In this document: positions 1 to 4,890 of the stretch, in pieces
Position numbering within the stretch: position 1 is the first letter of the stretch
Layout of the letters: each line of letters begins with the position of its first letter
Assembly: GCA_016302925.1 (NCBI GenBank)
Contig: JAEDMR010000128.1
Coordinates: forward strand, 1-5,818
Length of the DNA: 5,818 bases
From: Bacillota bacterium
GTDB taxonomy: Bacteria; Bacillota; Clostridia; Peptostreptococcales; Anaerovoracaceae
Direction of reading: 5' to 3'
Notes under the pieces: model-generated
Told to the model about the DNA's origin: nothing
Database searches by the model: none
The model's input: the letters and a program-made list of their open reading frames with translations, nothing else
Program-made: the position numbers and the translations under genes

Positions 1-673
1 GATCGTTAGGGTCCAGAGTTGAAGTATCAAGAGTAGTGTTCTTTGAAGTGTACTCAATGTAGCTTGAAACTCTTACGTCCAGTCTTGTACAGTCAGCTGT
101 CAGACCAGTGTTGCATCTTGCGGCGATTCTTGGAGCGAAGTCTCTACCAATGTGAGTTGCACCGTACAGAACGATTTCAGGCTTGTATTCGTCGATCAGC
201 TGCTTCATAACCTTGGTGTAGCCGTCGGTGGTGTAGTTTTCCAGTAATGGATCCTGTACCATGTAAACCTTTTCTGCACCATATTCGAAACATTCCTGAG
301 CCAGGTGGTCGATGTTGTTACCGATCAGTACTGCGCAGATCTGGGTATCATCGCTGATATCCTTTGCCAGCTTCTTACCTTCGCCCAGCAGTTCCAGAGC
401 TACGTTCTGGATCTTGCCCTGTCTCTGTTCTGCGAATACCCAGATGTGCTTGTATGCGGACAGGTCAACAGCAGCTTCCTGCTTCTTTTCCTGGATTGCA
501 CCAAACTTACAAGCGGTTAAGCACTGGTTACAGAAGGAGCACTTTGCATTAACTTTTGCAACCTTACCCAGCTTGTTGCCATCATAAGGTTCGAATTCGA
601 AGGCATCATACGGACAGGACTTAAAGCACAGTCCGCAGCCAATACATTTTTCTTTTAAAATTTCAATAGCCAT
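1..673 (-). CDS. etfA: Electron transfer flavoprotein alpha subunit with N-terminal ferredoxin domain (3' end outside window)
   Basis: EtfA pairs with EtfB to form the FAD-containing electron carrier that serves the acyl-CoA dehydrogenase encoded upstream. The visible 224 residues start at ATG 673, after AGGAGG with 7-nt spacing. Residues 1-60 are a bacterial ferredoxin domain with two complete [4Fe-4S] motifs: Cys10, 13, 16, 20 (CIGCGLCFKSCP) and Cys45, 48, 51, 55 (CSFCNQCLTAC). The EtfA N-terminal domain follows from about residue 74 (HIWVFAEQ), with the conserved stretch GATHIGRDFAPRIAAR and then GLTADCT near residues 190-216. The C-terminal FAD-binding domain lies beyond the left edge, so this is an edge truncation and not a pseudogene. 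The gene lies 15 nt after etfB in the same operon. Many butyrate-pathway EtfA proteins lack the ferredoxin domain; CarE and LctC of Acetobacterium woodii have it. Identity as EtfA is secure; the partner substrate is inferred. Confidence 0.95.
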   Translation of the reverse strand, partial: MAIEILKEKCIGCGLCFKSCPYDAFEFEPYDGNKLGKVAKVNAKCSFCNQCLTACKFGAIQEKKQEAAVDLSAYKHIWVFAEQRQGKIQNVALELLGEGKKLAKDISDDTQICAVLIGNNIDHLAQECFEYGAEKVYMVQDPLLENYTTDGYTKVMKQLIDEYKPEIVLYGATHIGRDFAPRIAARCNTGLTADCTRLDVRVSSYIEYTSKNTTLDTSTLDPND

Positions 674-688
674 TGTATTTCCTCCTAA

Positions 689-1495
689 TTAGATGATGTG
701 CTTACCCTTAAGCTGAATTAACAGATTCTTAGCCTGTTCATTTTCAGTGTCGCCGGCAACTTTCTGGCCAGGAGCCTTCGGAGCCGGTGTGAATGAACGG
801 AATACGTTTGTCGGGGAAGCTTCCAGACCTACCTTAGTCAGGTCAACTTCGATATCCTTTGCGTTCCAGACTTTAATGTCCTTCGCACCGAAGATACCCT
901 TCATGTTCATGTATCTAGGCTCGTTTAATTCCTTGATCGCGGTCAGCATGCAAGGAGTCTGCAGGTGAATCAGTTCATAACCGTCTTCCAGCTGTCTCTT
1001 AACGGTGATGTCCTTCATGTTGTCTGCAATTTCAAATTCTTCTACATAAGTAACCTGCGGCAGATCCAGCTTTTCAGCGATCTGCGGACCAACCTGTGCG
1101 GTATCTCCGTCGATTGCCTGACGGCCAGCGAAGATCAGGTCAGCAGGACCGTTTTCTCTTTCCCATTTGCGTACAGCAGCTTCCAGCGTGTTGGAAGTAG
1201 CCCAGGTATCGGAACCGCCGACTGCTCTGTCGGATACCAGAATACCTTCGTCTGCACCCTTCGCAATACATTCGAATAATAAGTCGCTTGCCTGCGGAGG
1301 TCCCATGGAGATAACGGTGATATGAGTATCAGGATGCTTATCCTTGATTCTTAAAGCTTCTTCCAGAGCGTTCGCATCGTCGTGGTTCAGAATGGATGGA
1401 ACACCGTCTCTGATTAATGTTCCTGTCTTAGGGTTAATCTTGATAACGTTTGTATCAGGAACCTGTTTTGCACATACAATAATGTTAAATGCCAT
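689..1495 (-). CDS. etfB: Electron transfer flavoprotein beta subunit, bifurcating type
   Basis: EtfB is the small ETF subunit. In bifurcating complexes it carries the FAD that takes hydride from NADH and splits the electron pair between ferredoxin and the dehydrogenase. The 268-residue product is near the usual family length of about 260. Family motifs are clear: residues 5-15 (IIVCAKQVPDT), 22-48 (PKTGTLIRDGVPSILN followed by an HDDANALEEAL segment), VISMGPPQA at 61-69, GGSDTWATSNTLEAA at 93-107, and GRQAIDGDTAQVGPQ at 124-138. The VISMGPPQA and GRQAIDGDTAQVG stretches resemble bifurcating clostridial EtfB proteins as I remember them; bifurcation itself is inferred. I place the start at ATG 1495 because AGGAGG at 1504-1509 lies 8 nt upstream and residue 2 onward matches the family N-terminus. 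An in-frame TTG at 1513 overlaps that ribosome site. The gene follows the dehydrogenase by 20 nt. Confidence 0.95.
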   Translation of the reverse strand: MAFNIIVCAKQVPDTNVIKINPKTGTLIRDGVPSILNHDDANALEEALRIKDKHPDTHITVISMGPPQASDLLFECIAKGADEGILVSDRAVGGSDTWATSNTLEAAVRKWERENGPADLIFAGRQAIDGDTAQVGPQIAEKLDLPQVTYVEEFEIADNMKDITVKRQLEDGYELIHLQTPCMLTAIKELNEPRYMNMKGIFGAKDIKVWNAKDIEVDLTKVGLEASPTNVFRSFTPAPKAPGQKVAGDTENEQAKNLLIQLKGKHII

Positions 1496-1515
1496 TTCAA
1501 TTTCCTCCTGCAATC

Positions 1516-2658
1516 TTATTTCTTGAAAGTCTTACCAGCGATTACCATTCTCTGAACTTCAGAAGTACCTTCGTAGATTTCGGTAATCTTAGCGTCTCTC
1601 ATCATTCTTTCAACCGGATAATCCTTGGTGTAGCCGTATCCGCCGTGGTACTGTACGCACTTGGTAGTTACAGCCATTGCAGTTTCAGCAGCGTATAACT
1701 TAGCCATTGCAGCAGCTTCGCCATAAGCCATGTGCTTATCCTTCATGTCAGCAGCTCTGTAAACCAGCAGTCTTGCAGCTTCGATTCTGGTCTTCAGGTC
1801 AGCCATTTCGAACTGCAGAGCCTGGAACTGGGACAGCTTCTTGCCGAACTGTTTTCTTGCGTTCATGTATTCAACGGTTACGTCGAATGCACCCTGTGCG
1901 ATACCCAGAGCCTGGGAAGCGATACCGATACGGCCGCCGTCCAGAGTGGACATTGCAACCTTGAAACCGTCGCCAACCTGACCTAACAGTCTGTCAGCAG
2001 GGATTTCGCAGTTCTGGAAAATCAGTTCGGTCGTGGAGGATGCGCAGATACCCATCTTATCTTCAGTCTTACCGATGGAGAATCCAGGGTCGCCCTTTTC
2101 TACGATAAATGCGGAAATTCCGTGGTTGCCCTTCTTCTTGTCAGTCATAGCCATTACAACGAATACGTCAGCATATCCGCCGTTGGTGATGAATACCTTG
2201 GCACCGTTCAGGATCCACTTGTCGCCAACCAGTTCGGCTCTGGTCTGCTGACCGGAAGCGTCAGTACCTGCGTTTGGTTCGGTCAGACCGAATGCACCCA
2301 GCTTCTTGCCGCTTAATAAGTCAGGCAGATATTTCTGCTTCTGTTCTTCATTACCCCAGTTGAAGATTGGCCAGCAGCAGAGGGAAGTGTGTGCGGAGCA
2401 GATAACACCTGTGGATGCACATACTCTGGATAATTCTTCTACAGTGATTGCGTAGGAAATGTGGTCACCGCCCATTCCACCGTATTCGGTAGGGAACGGA
2501 ATACCTAACAGGCCGAATTTGGCCATTTTTTCTACAGTCTCAACAGGGAATCTGTGTTCCTTGTCGATATCTGCAGCTAACGGTTCAACTTCGTTCGTGG
2601 CAAAGTCTCTTACCATTTTTCTTACGAATTCTTGTTCCTTCGTTAGTTGAAAATTCAT
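1516..2658 (-). CDS. Short-chain acyl-CoA dehydrogenase (butyryl-CoA dehydrogenase-like)
   Basis: This cytoplasmic FAD enzyme interconverts an acyl-CoA and its 2-enoyl-CoA and exchanges electrons with the EtfAB encoded immediately downstream. In anaerobes it usually runs as the enoyl-CoA (crotonyl-CoA) reductase. The 380-residue length is typical. Visible family motifs are EEYGG-type PTEYGGMGGD (57-65), GAFGLTEPNAGTDASGQQ (121-138), STLDGGRIGIA (237-247), QFGKKLSQFQ (270-279), HGGYGYTKDYPVER (338-351) and the C-terminal IYEGTSEVQRM. Glu363 in IYEGTSE is the expected catalytic base. It starts at ATG 2658, after AAGGAGG with 7-nt spacing. It resembles Clostridioides Bcd closely by memory, but gene order plus ferredoxin-EtfA also matches CarCDE caffeyl-CoA reductase. 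Position 205 is Cys (MGIC) where many homologues have Arg (MGIRG), and Cys94-Cys95 are adjacent. I therefore leave the symbol empty; bcd or acdA are both possible. Confidence 0.93.
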   Translation of the reverse strand: MNFQLTKEQEFVRKMVRDFATNEVEPLAADIDKEHRFPVETVEKMAKFGLLGIPFPTEYGGMGGDHISYAITVEELSRVCASTGVICSAHTSLCCWPIFNWGNEEQKQKYLPDLLSGKKLGAFGLTEPNAGTDASGQQTRAELVGDKWILNGAKVFITNGGYADVFVVMAMTDKKKGNHGISAFIVEKGDPGFSIGKTEDKMGICASSTTELIFQNCEIPADRLLGQVGDGFKVAMSTLDGGRIGIASQALGIAQGAFDVTVEYMNARKQFGKKLSQFQALQFEMADLKTRIEAARLLVYRAADMKDKHMAYGEAAAMAKLYAAETAMAVTTKCVQYHGGYGYTKDYPVERMMRDAKITEIYEGTSEVQRMVIAGKTFKK

Positions 2659-2683
2659 TTAAATGCCTCCTTAAATTATAATA

Positions 2684-2706
2684 ACGGGTCCGGTATGCGG
2701 AACCGT
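2684..2706 (-). promoter_or_regulatory. Stable hairpin in the 5' leader of the acyl-CoA dehydrogenase mRNA
   Basis: Read on the minus strand, ACGGTTCCG and CGGACCCGT form a 9-position stem with one T/C mismatch around a 5-nt loop (CATAC). It lies about 26 nt before the start codon and just upstream of the AAGGAGG. The sequence after it is AT-rich but has no uninterrupted U-run, so an intrinsic attenuator is not well supported. An mRNA-stabilising 5' structure, or a protein site, is equally possible. Confidence 0.45.
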
Positions 2707-2754
2707 ATTTCTGACCTGTGTTACTCACATAAAGTCATAACAACATACAATATT

Positions 2755-2783
2755 ATTAAACCACTTTTTTGTTAATAATGCAA
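2755..2783 (-). promoter_or_regulatory. Sigma-A-type promoter of the acd-etfB-etfA operon
   Basis: On the minus strand TTGCAT (2783-2778) and TTTAAT (2760-2755) are separated by exactly 17 nt, close to the TTGACA/TATAAT consensus. A start point near 2748 would give a leader of about 90 nt before ATG 2658. The position directly upstream of the dehydrogenase shows the operon can begin here and need not depend on crt/hbd genes elsewhere. Transcription start is not proven. Confidence 0.7.
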
Positions 2784-2786
2784 CAA
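2769..2786. promoter_or_regulatory. Putative Rex (NADH/NAD+ sensor) operator
   Basis: The plus-strand 18-mer TTGTTAATAATGCAACAA matches the clostridial Rex consensus TTGTTAANNNNTTAACAA at 12 of 14 defined positions; one half-site is perfect and the other reads GCAACAA. The symmetry extends to AACAAAA/TTTTGTT outside the core. It covers the -35 hexamer of the promoter at 2755-2783, the expected location for a repressor. Rex is known in Clostridia to control butyrate and other NADH-reoxidising genes. Binding is inferred. Confidence 0.65.
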
Positions 2787-2811
2787 AATTTTGTCCTTTC
2801 GCAGCACAAAA

Positions 2812-2818
2812 TGTCGAA
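2812..2818 (+). promoter_or_regulatory. Spo0A box between sigF-like gene and acd promoter
   Basis: TGTCGAA is a perfect match to the Spo0A box TGNCGAA, in an AT-rich context (AAAATGTCGAAAAA) that also fits the extended consensus. It sits 29 bp upstream of the -35 of the acd promoter. A weak half-like TGTCCTT lies 20 bp away at 2792-2798. A single 7-mer can occur by chance, so support is moderate and comes mainly from context. Confidence 0.4.
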
Positions 2819-2862
2819 AAATATTTCCTTTCTTCCTCGAAAGAGACCGGAAGAAAATATTT
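2819..2862 (-). terminator. Possible weak terminator after the spoIIA-type operon
   Basis: Downstream of the sigma factor stop, two 7-bp stems (2830-2836 with 2849-2855, and 2819-2825 with 2856-2862) can stack with a 4-nt bulge and a 12-nt loop. The U-tract after it is very short and the outer stem is all A/T. Read-through from the spoIIA operon into the acd operon is therefore plausible. Confidence 0.28.
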
Positions 2863-2889
2863 CGCGAAAAAAACGAAAATTCCGAAAAT

Positions 2890-3570
2890 TCAAAGTTCTC
2901 CCGATACCCTCGGTGCCATGGCCCGCAGGGTCTTTTTTTCGATACGGCAGACCTGGACCTGAGAGATTCCCAGCATGTCTGCCACCTGCTGCTGGGTATA
3001 GTCCTTATAATACCGCAGCACAATCACCTGGCGCGCCCGGGGTTCCAGAGATTCCACTGCGCTTGCCAGATCGATCCTGGCAATATTCTCTTCTTCCCGG
3101 TCTGTCCACATGGCCGGGTCAGTCTCGGCTGCGACTCCGTCCACATCCTGCATGTTCTTCAGTGCGTCGGACGCCTGGCAGGCTTCCAGCACCCGCTCTT
3201 CGGAAAGTCCGGTCATCTCCGCAAGCTGTGTCAGGTGGGGCGACAATCCGTGAAGCTTGATAAAATCACTCTCCGCACGCCGTACCAGTGCGGCGTCGGC
3301 TTTCAGGCTGCGGCTCATTTTCATGCTTCCCTGGTCCCGCAGCTGTGACCGGATTTCACCGGCGATCATTGGCACCGCATAAGTGGAAAACTGCAGTCCC
3401 CGTTCTGCTTCAAACCGCTGTGCTGCTTTCAGCAGACCGATATAGCCGATCTGGATCAGATCCTCCGGTTCCTCGCCGTAGTTTCTGGCCAGGCGCAGCG
3501 CCACTGACTTCACCAGCCCTCCGTGCTTTTCCACCACGGCTTCCAGTTCTTCTTTTGTACGAACGCTCAT
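2890..3570 (-). CDS. sigF: SigF-like RNA polymerase sigma factor (spoIIAC position)
   Basis: This is a sigma-70 family factor of the SigF/SigG/SigB group, expected to direct forespore-specific transcription and to be held inactive by the SpoIIAB encoded just upstream. The 226 residues show region 2 (about 12-82: EPEDLIQIGYIGLLKAAQRF, then FSTYAVPMIAGEIRSQLRDQG), a MSRSLK segment at 85-90, a region 3 helix set (about 98-140), and region 4 (about 170-217) with LRYYKDYTQQQVADMLGIS and the recognition helix SQVQVCRIEKK. The last stretch is nearly that of SigF. The N-terminus is about 30 residues shorter than B. subtilis SigF (255 aa). Region 2 is also more divergent than in typical clostridial SigF. 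ATG 3570 lies 1 nt after the spoIIAB stop with only a weak GGA upstream, so translational coupling is likely. Operon order argues for sigF; a SigB-like stress factor is the alternative. Confidence 0.82.
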   Translation of the reverse strand: MSVRTKEELEAVVEKHGGLVKSVALRLARNYGEEPEDLIQIGYIGLLKAAQRFEAERGLQFSTYAVPMIAGEIRSQLRDQGSMKMSRSLKADAALVRRAESDFIKLHGLSPHLTQLAEMTGLSEERVLEACQASDALKNMQDVDGVAAETDPAMWTDREEENIARIDLASAVESLEPRARQVIVLRYYKDYTQQQVADMLGISQVQVCRIEKKTLRAMAPRVSGEL

Positions 3571-3571
3571 A

Positions 3572-4009
3572 TCAGATTCCGTAATATGTATCCAGCTTCT
3601 TGATCATGGTTACAGTGGTCCCCTCTCCCGGACGGCTGTCTACTCTGATTTTATCCATGAAACTTTCCATGACGGTAAACCCCATGCCGGAGCAGTTTTC
3701 TCCGGTATCGGTAGTGTACATGGGCTCCATGGCTCTGGCAATGTTTTCGATTCCCACGCCCCGGTCTGCGATCCGAATCATAATGGTATCTCTGGCCGGC
3801 ATCATGAATTCCAGTGTCATGTCCCCCTTGATTTCACCCGGATACGCATGGAGTGCCACATTGCTTACGGCTTCGGAGACTGCCGTTTTGATTTCTGTCA
3901 GTTCGTCCACCGTAGGGTCCATTTCCGCCGCATAGGCGCCTGCCACGGCCCTGGCCAGACTCTGACTTTCCAGTGTTCCTTCCAGCTGCACTTTCATCTT
4001 TCGTTCCAT
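3572..4009 (-). CDS. spoIIAB: Anti-sigma F factor / serine kinase SpoIIAB
   Basis: SpoIIAB is a GHKL-fold ATPase that binds sigma-F and phosphorylates SpoIIAA. The 145-residue product has the family length (B. subtilis 146) and aligns without gaps at the N-terminus. DPTVDELTEIKTAVSEAVSN (31-50) contains the N-box with Glu46 and Asn50. Arg20, known in B. subtilis for contacts with sigma-F and SpoIIAA, is present. The G1 box is DRGVGI (82-87), the ATP-lid region has PMYTT (96-100), and the G2 box is GMGFTVMESFMD (108-119). The last motif separates it from RsbW-type kinases. It starts at ATG 4009, preceded by GAGGTG 9 nt upstream, inside the end of spoIIAA. Met5 is a less likely start because numbering from Met1 matches the family. 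It lies 3 nt after spoIIAA and 1 nt before the sigma gene. No key residue appears to be missing. Confidence 0.95.
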   Translation of the reverse strand: MERKMKVQLEGTLESQSLARAVAGAYAAEMDPTVDELTEIKTAVSEAVSNVALHAYPGEIKGDMTLEFMMPARDTIMIRIADRGVGIENIARAMEPMYTTDTGENCSGMGFTVMESFMDKIRVDSRPGEGTTVTMIKKLDTYYGI

Positions 4010-4012
4010 GAT

Positions 4013-4444
4013 TTATTGCACCTCATTTCTATGTAAATATGCGACTGCTTCTTCTTTCGTTTCCGTGTATTTCATCAGGGAAAAAATCCCTGCCATATGC
4101 AGAATGGTATGGATTTTCTGGCTGCATCCTGTGATGACAACCCTGCCGCCTACGCTGCCGTCATCATCCTCCCCGCCGGCAGAAAGGCCACGTGCCCGCA
4201 ATCCGCTGCACTTCGCATCACTCTCTCCGCCGGTCTGCAGCCGTTTGTATCTGCCCAGCACAACGCCAATCCCCGCGCTGTCCATAAACGTGACCCGGCT
4301 GAAATCAAAGATCAGATTCTTTGCTCCATAGCGGTCCATCGTATCGTCAATATCACCGCGCACTTTTGCAGCAGCATGGTGATCCAGTTCCCCCATGAGC
4401 TGTGCAGTCAGTGTATCTCCGGTCATCTCATAAATGATCTCCAT
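4013..4444 (-). CDS. spoIIAA: Anti-sigma F factor antagonist SpoIIAA with internal insertion
   Basis: SpoIIAA is a STAS-domain protein which, when unphosphorylated, displaces sigma-F from SpoIIAB. The 143-residue product (B. subtilis 117) shows LMGELDHHAAAKV (16-28) and FMDSAGIGVVLGRYK (53-67), where Ser56 corresponds to the phosphorylated Ser58. The C-terminal half has IHTILHMAGIF (111-121). Between GRYKRLQT (71) and GGRVVITG (99) lie about 26 extra residues (72-98). They are rich in Gly and Asp, with GGES, SAGGEDDDG and two Cys/Ser-Gly segments, and have no counterpart in B. subtilis. The flanks align with B. subtilis SpoIIAA residue for residue, so this is a clean insertion, probably a surface loop after the phospho-site helix. 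I chose ATG 4444 because AAGGAGGAG at 4452-4460 lies 7 nt upstream; an in-frame extension to 4558 adds non-family sequence. Confidence 0.93.
   Translation of the reverse strand: MEIIYEMTGDTLTAQLMGELDHHAAAKVRGDIDDTMDRYGAKNLIFDFSRVTFMDSAGIGVVLGRYKRLQTGGESDAKCSGLRARGLSAGGEDDDGSVGGRVVITGCSQKIHTILHMAGIFSLMKYTETKEEAVAYLHRNEVQ
4162..4233 (-). repeat. Imperfect 18-bp direct repeat inside the spoIIAA insertion
   Basis: Positions 4162-4179 (catcatcctccccgccgg) and 4216-4233 (catcactctctccgccgg) agree at 15 of 18 bases and are 54 bp apart, an exact multiple of three. They encode the two GGE-D segments of the inserted SpoIIAA loop. This fits in-frame duplication as the source of part of the extra residues; it may also be low-complexity Gly/Asp coding. 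Confidence 0.5.
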
Positions 4445-4451
4445 TGTTTTT

Positions 4452-4460
4452 CTCCTCCTT
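4452..4460 (-). promoter_or_regulatory. Strong ribosome binding site fixing the spoIIAA start
   Basis: Minus-strand AAGGAGGAG lies 7 nt before ATG 4444. It decides the start against an in-frame upstream extension to 4558, which would add 38 residues unlike any SpoIIAA. Confidence 0.85.
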
Positions 4461-4588
4461 TTCCCGGCCTCCGGGGCGGACGATCGGGCAGTCGAACGAG
4501 TATACACCATCCTTCTGTCTGGACTGCAAGCAGCCCCTGCCGTCCCCGGGCAGCCCACTGTTCCTGGCGGCCCAGTGTCCCAGCCTTT

Positions 4589-4617
4589 ATTCTATCACTT
4601 TCAGGTATGCATGTCTT
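4589..4617 (-). promoter_or_regulatory. Candidate promoter of the spoIIAA-spoIIAB-sigF operon
   Basis: On the minus strand AAGACA (4617-4612) and TAGAAT (4594-4589) are 17 nt apart, a fair sigma-A match (4/6 and 5/6). The -10 also reads ATAGAAT, which fits the sigma-H -10 RNNGAAT used at B. subtilis spoIIA, but no AGGA-type sigma-H -35 lies at the right distance. The predicted start near 4582 places the Spo0A box 4628-4634 at about -46 to -52. Confidence 0.45.
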
Positions 4618-4627
4618 TGGGAGGTTC

Positions 4628-4654
4628 TGTCGAAAAAACACTAGTTTTGTCGGC
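4628..4654 (+). promoter_or_regulatory. Promoter-proximal Spo0A box pair (one perfect, one degenerate)
   Basis: TGTCGAA at 4628-4634 is a perfect Spo0A box. TGTCGGC at 4648-4654, preceded by TTT as in the extended consensus, matches 5 of 7 and lies exactly 20 bp away, the same face of the helix. The pair is just upstream of the candidate spoIIA -35. Confidence 0.6.
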
Positions 4655-4710
4655 GGGATTGTGGAGGAGAAATTTACGGAGGGAGGCAGTGCCATAGCGT
4701 GCAGCGTGAC

Positions 4711-4747
4711 TGTCGAACTCTGCCGAAGTTTGCCGAAGCTTGTCGAA
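4711..4747 (+). promoter_or_regulatory. Tandem array of four Spo0A boxes with 10-bp period
   Basis: TGTCGAA (4711-4717), TGCCGAA (4721-4727), TGCCGAA (4731-4737) and TGTCGAA (4741-4747) all match TGNCGAA perfectly. They are in the same orientation, each separated by a 3-bp spacer (ctc, gtt, gct). Spo0A is known to bind tandem boxes about 10 bp apart as a dimer, and spoIIA is a classical Spo0A~P-activated operon. The array is about 130-165 bp upstream of the predicted spoIIA start, rather far, and about 145 bp before the plus-strand gene, so it may serve either side. Confidence 0.82.
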
Positions 4748-4890
4748 TCCAGCGGTTTTTCCATTCTCGTCATACTAAGTTACTGCTCTGGCACGGTTTG
4801 CCGGCCAGTTAGTTTTGCGCAACCCATACTTATTAGAGAGAAAATCATCAAAAATATGGTAAAAAAGTAATAGAAAGGCGGTGTAAATTT

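Larger units (their letters stand above)
4445..4890. other. Divergent intergenic region between spoIIAA and the nuclease-like gene
   Basis: This 446-nt stretch has no credible gene; open frames in it lack ribosome sites or family sequence. On the minus side it holds the spoIIAA ribosome site (4452-4460), a GC-rich leader of about 137 nt with a small possible hairpin (CTGCC 4537-4541 with GGCAG 4549-4553), and a candidate promoter at 4589-4617. The Spo0A boxes occupy 4628-4747. For the plus-strand gene I find a GGCGG ribosome site near 4877-4881 but no convincing -35/-10 pair in the AT-rich stretch 4810-4870. Confidence 0.6.

Noticed and set aside
1496..1513. Upstream TTG start for etfB at 1513
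   Set aside because: It overlaps the AGGAGG that serves ATG 1495 and adds residues absent from the family.
2701..2745. Second inverted repeat TGTTA...TAACA in the acd leader (2721-2744)
   Set aside because: Five-base arms with a 14-bp spacer are too weak for a specific operator call.
2874..2891. Tandem 9-bp repeat CGAAAATTC x2 at the end of the sigma gene
   Set aside because: Only two short AT-rich copies; no structure or known site follows from it.
4445..4558. In-frame N-terminal extension of spoIIAA to a start at 4558
   Set aside because: The added 38 residues do not resemble SpoIIAA, and a strong AAGGAGGAG sits 7 nt before ATG 4444.
4589..4620. Sigma-H promoter for spoIIA
   Set aside because: The -10 ATAGAAT fits, but no AGGA-type -35 lies 11-12 nt upstream, so only a generic promoter call is made.
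305..4870. Many open frames antisense to the minus-strand genes, up to 257 codons
   Set aside because: They mirror the strong codon bias of the real genes, lack ribosome sites and family motifs, and overlap well-identified proteins.
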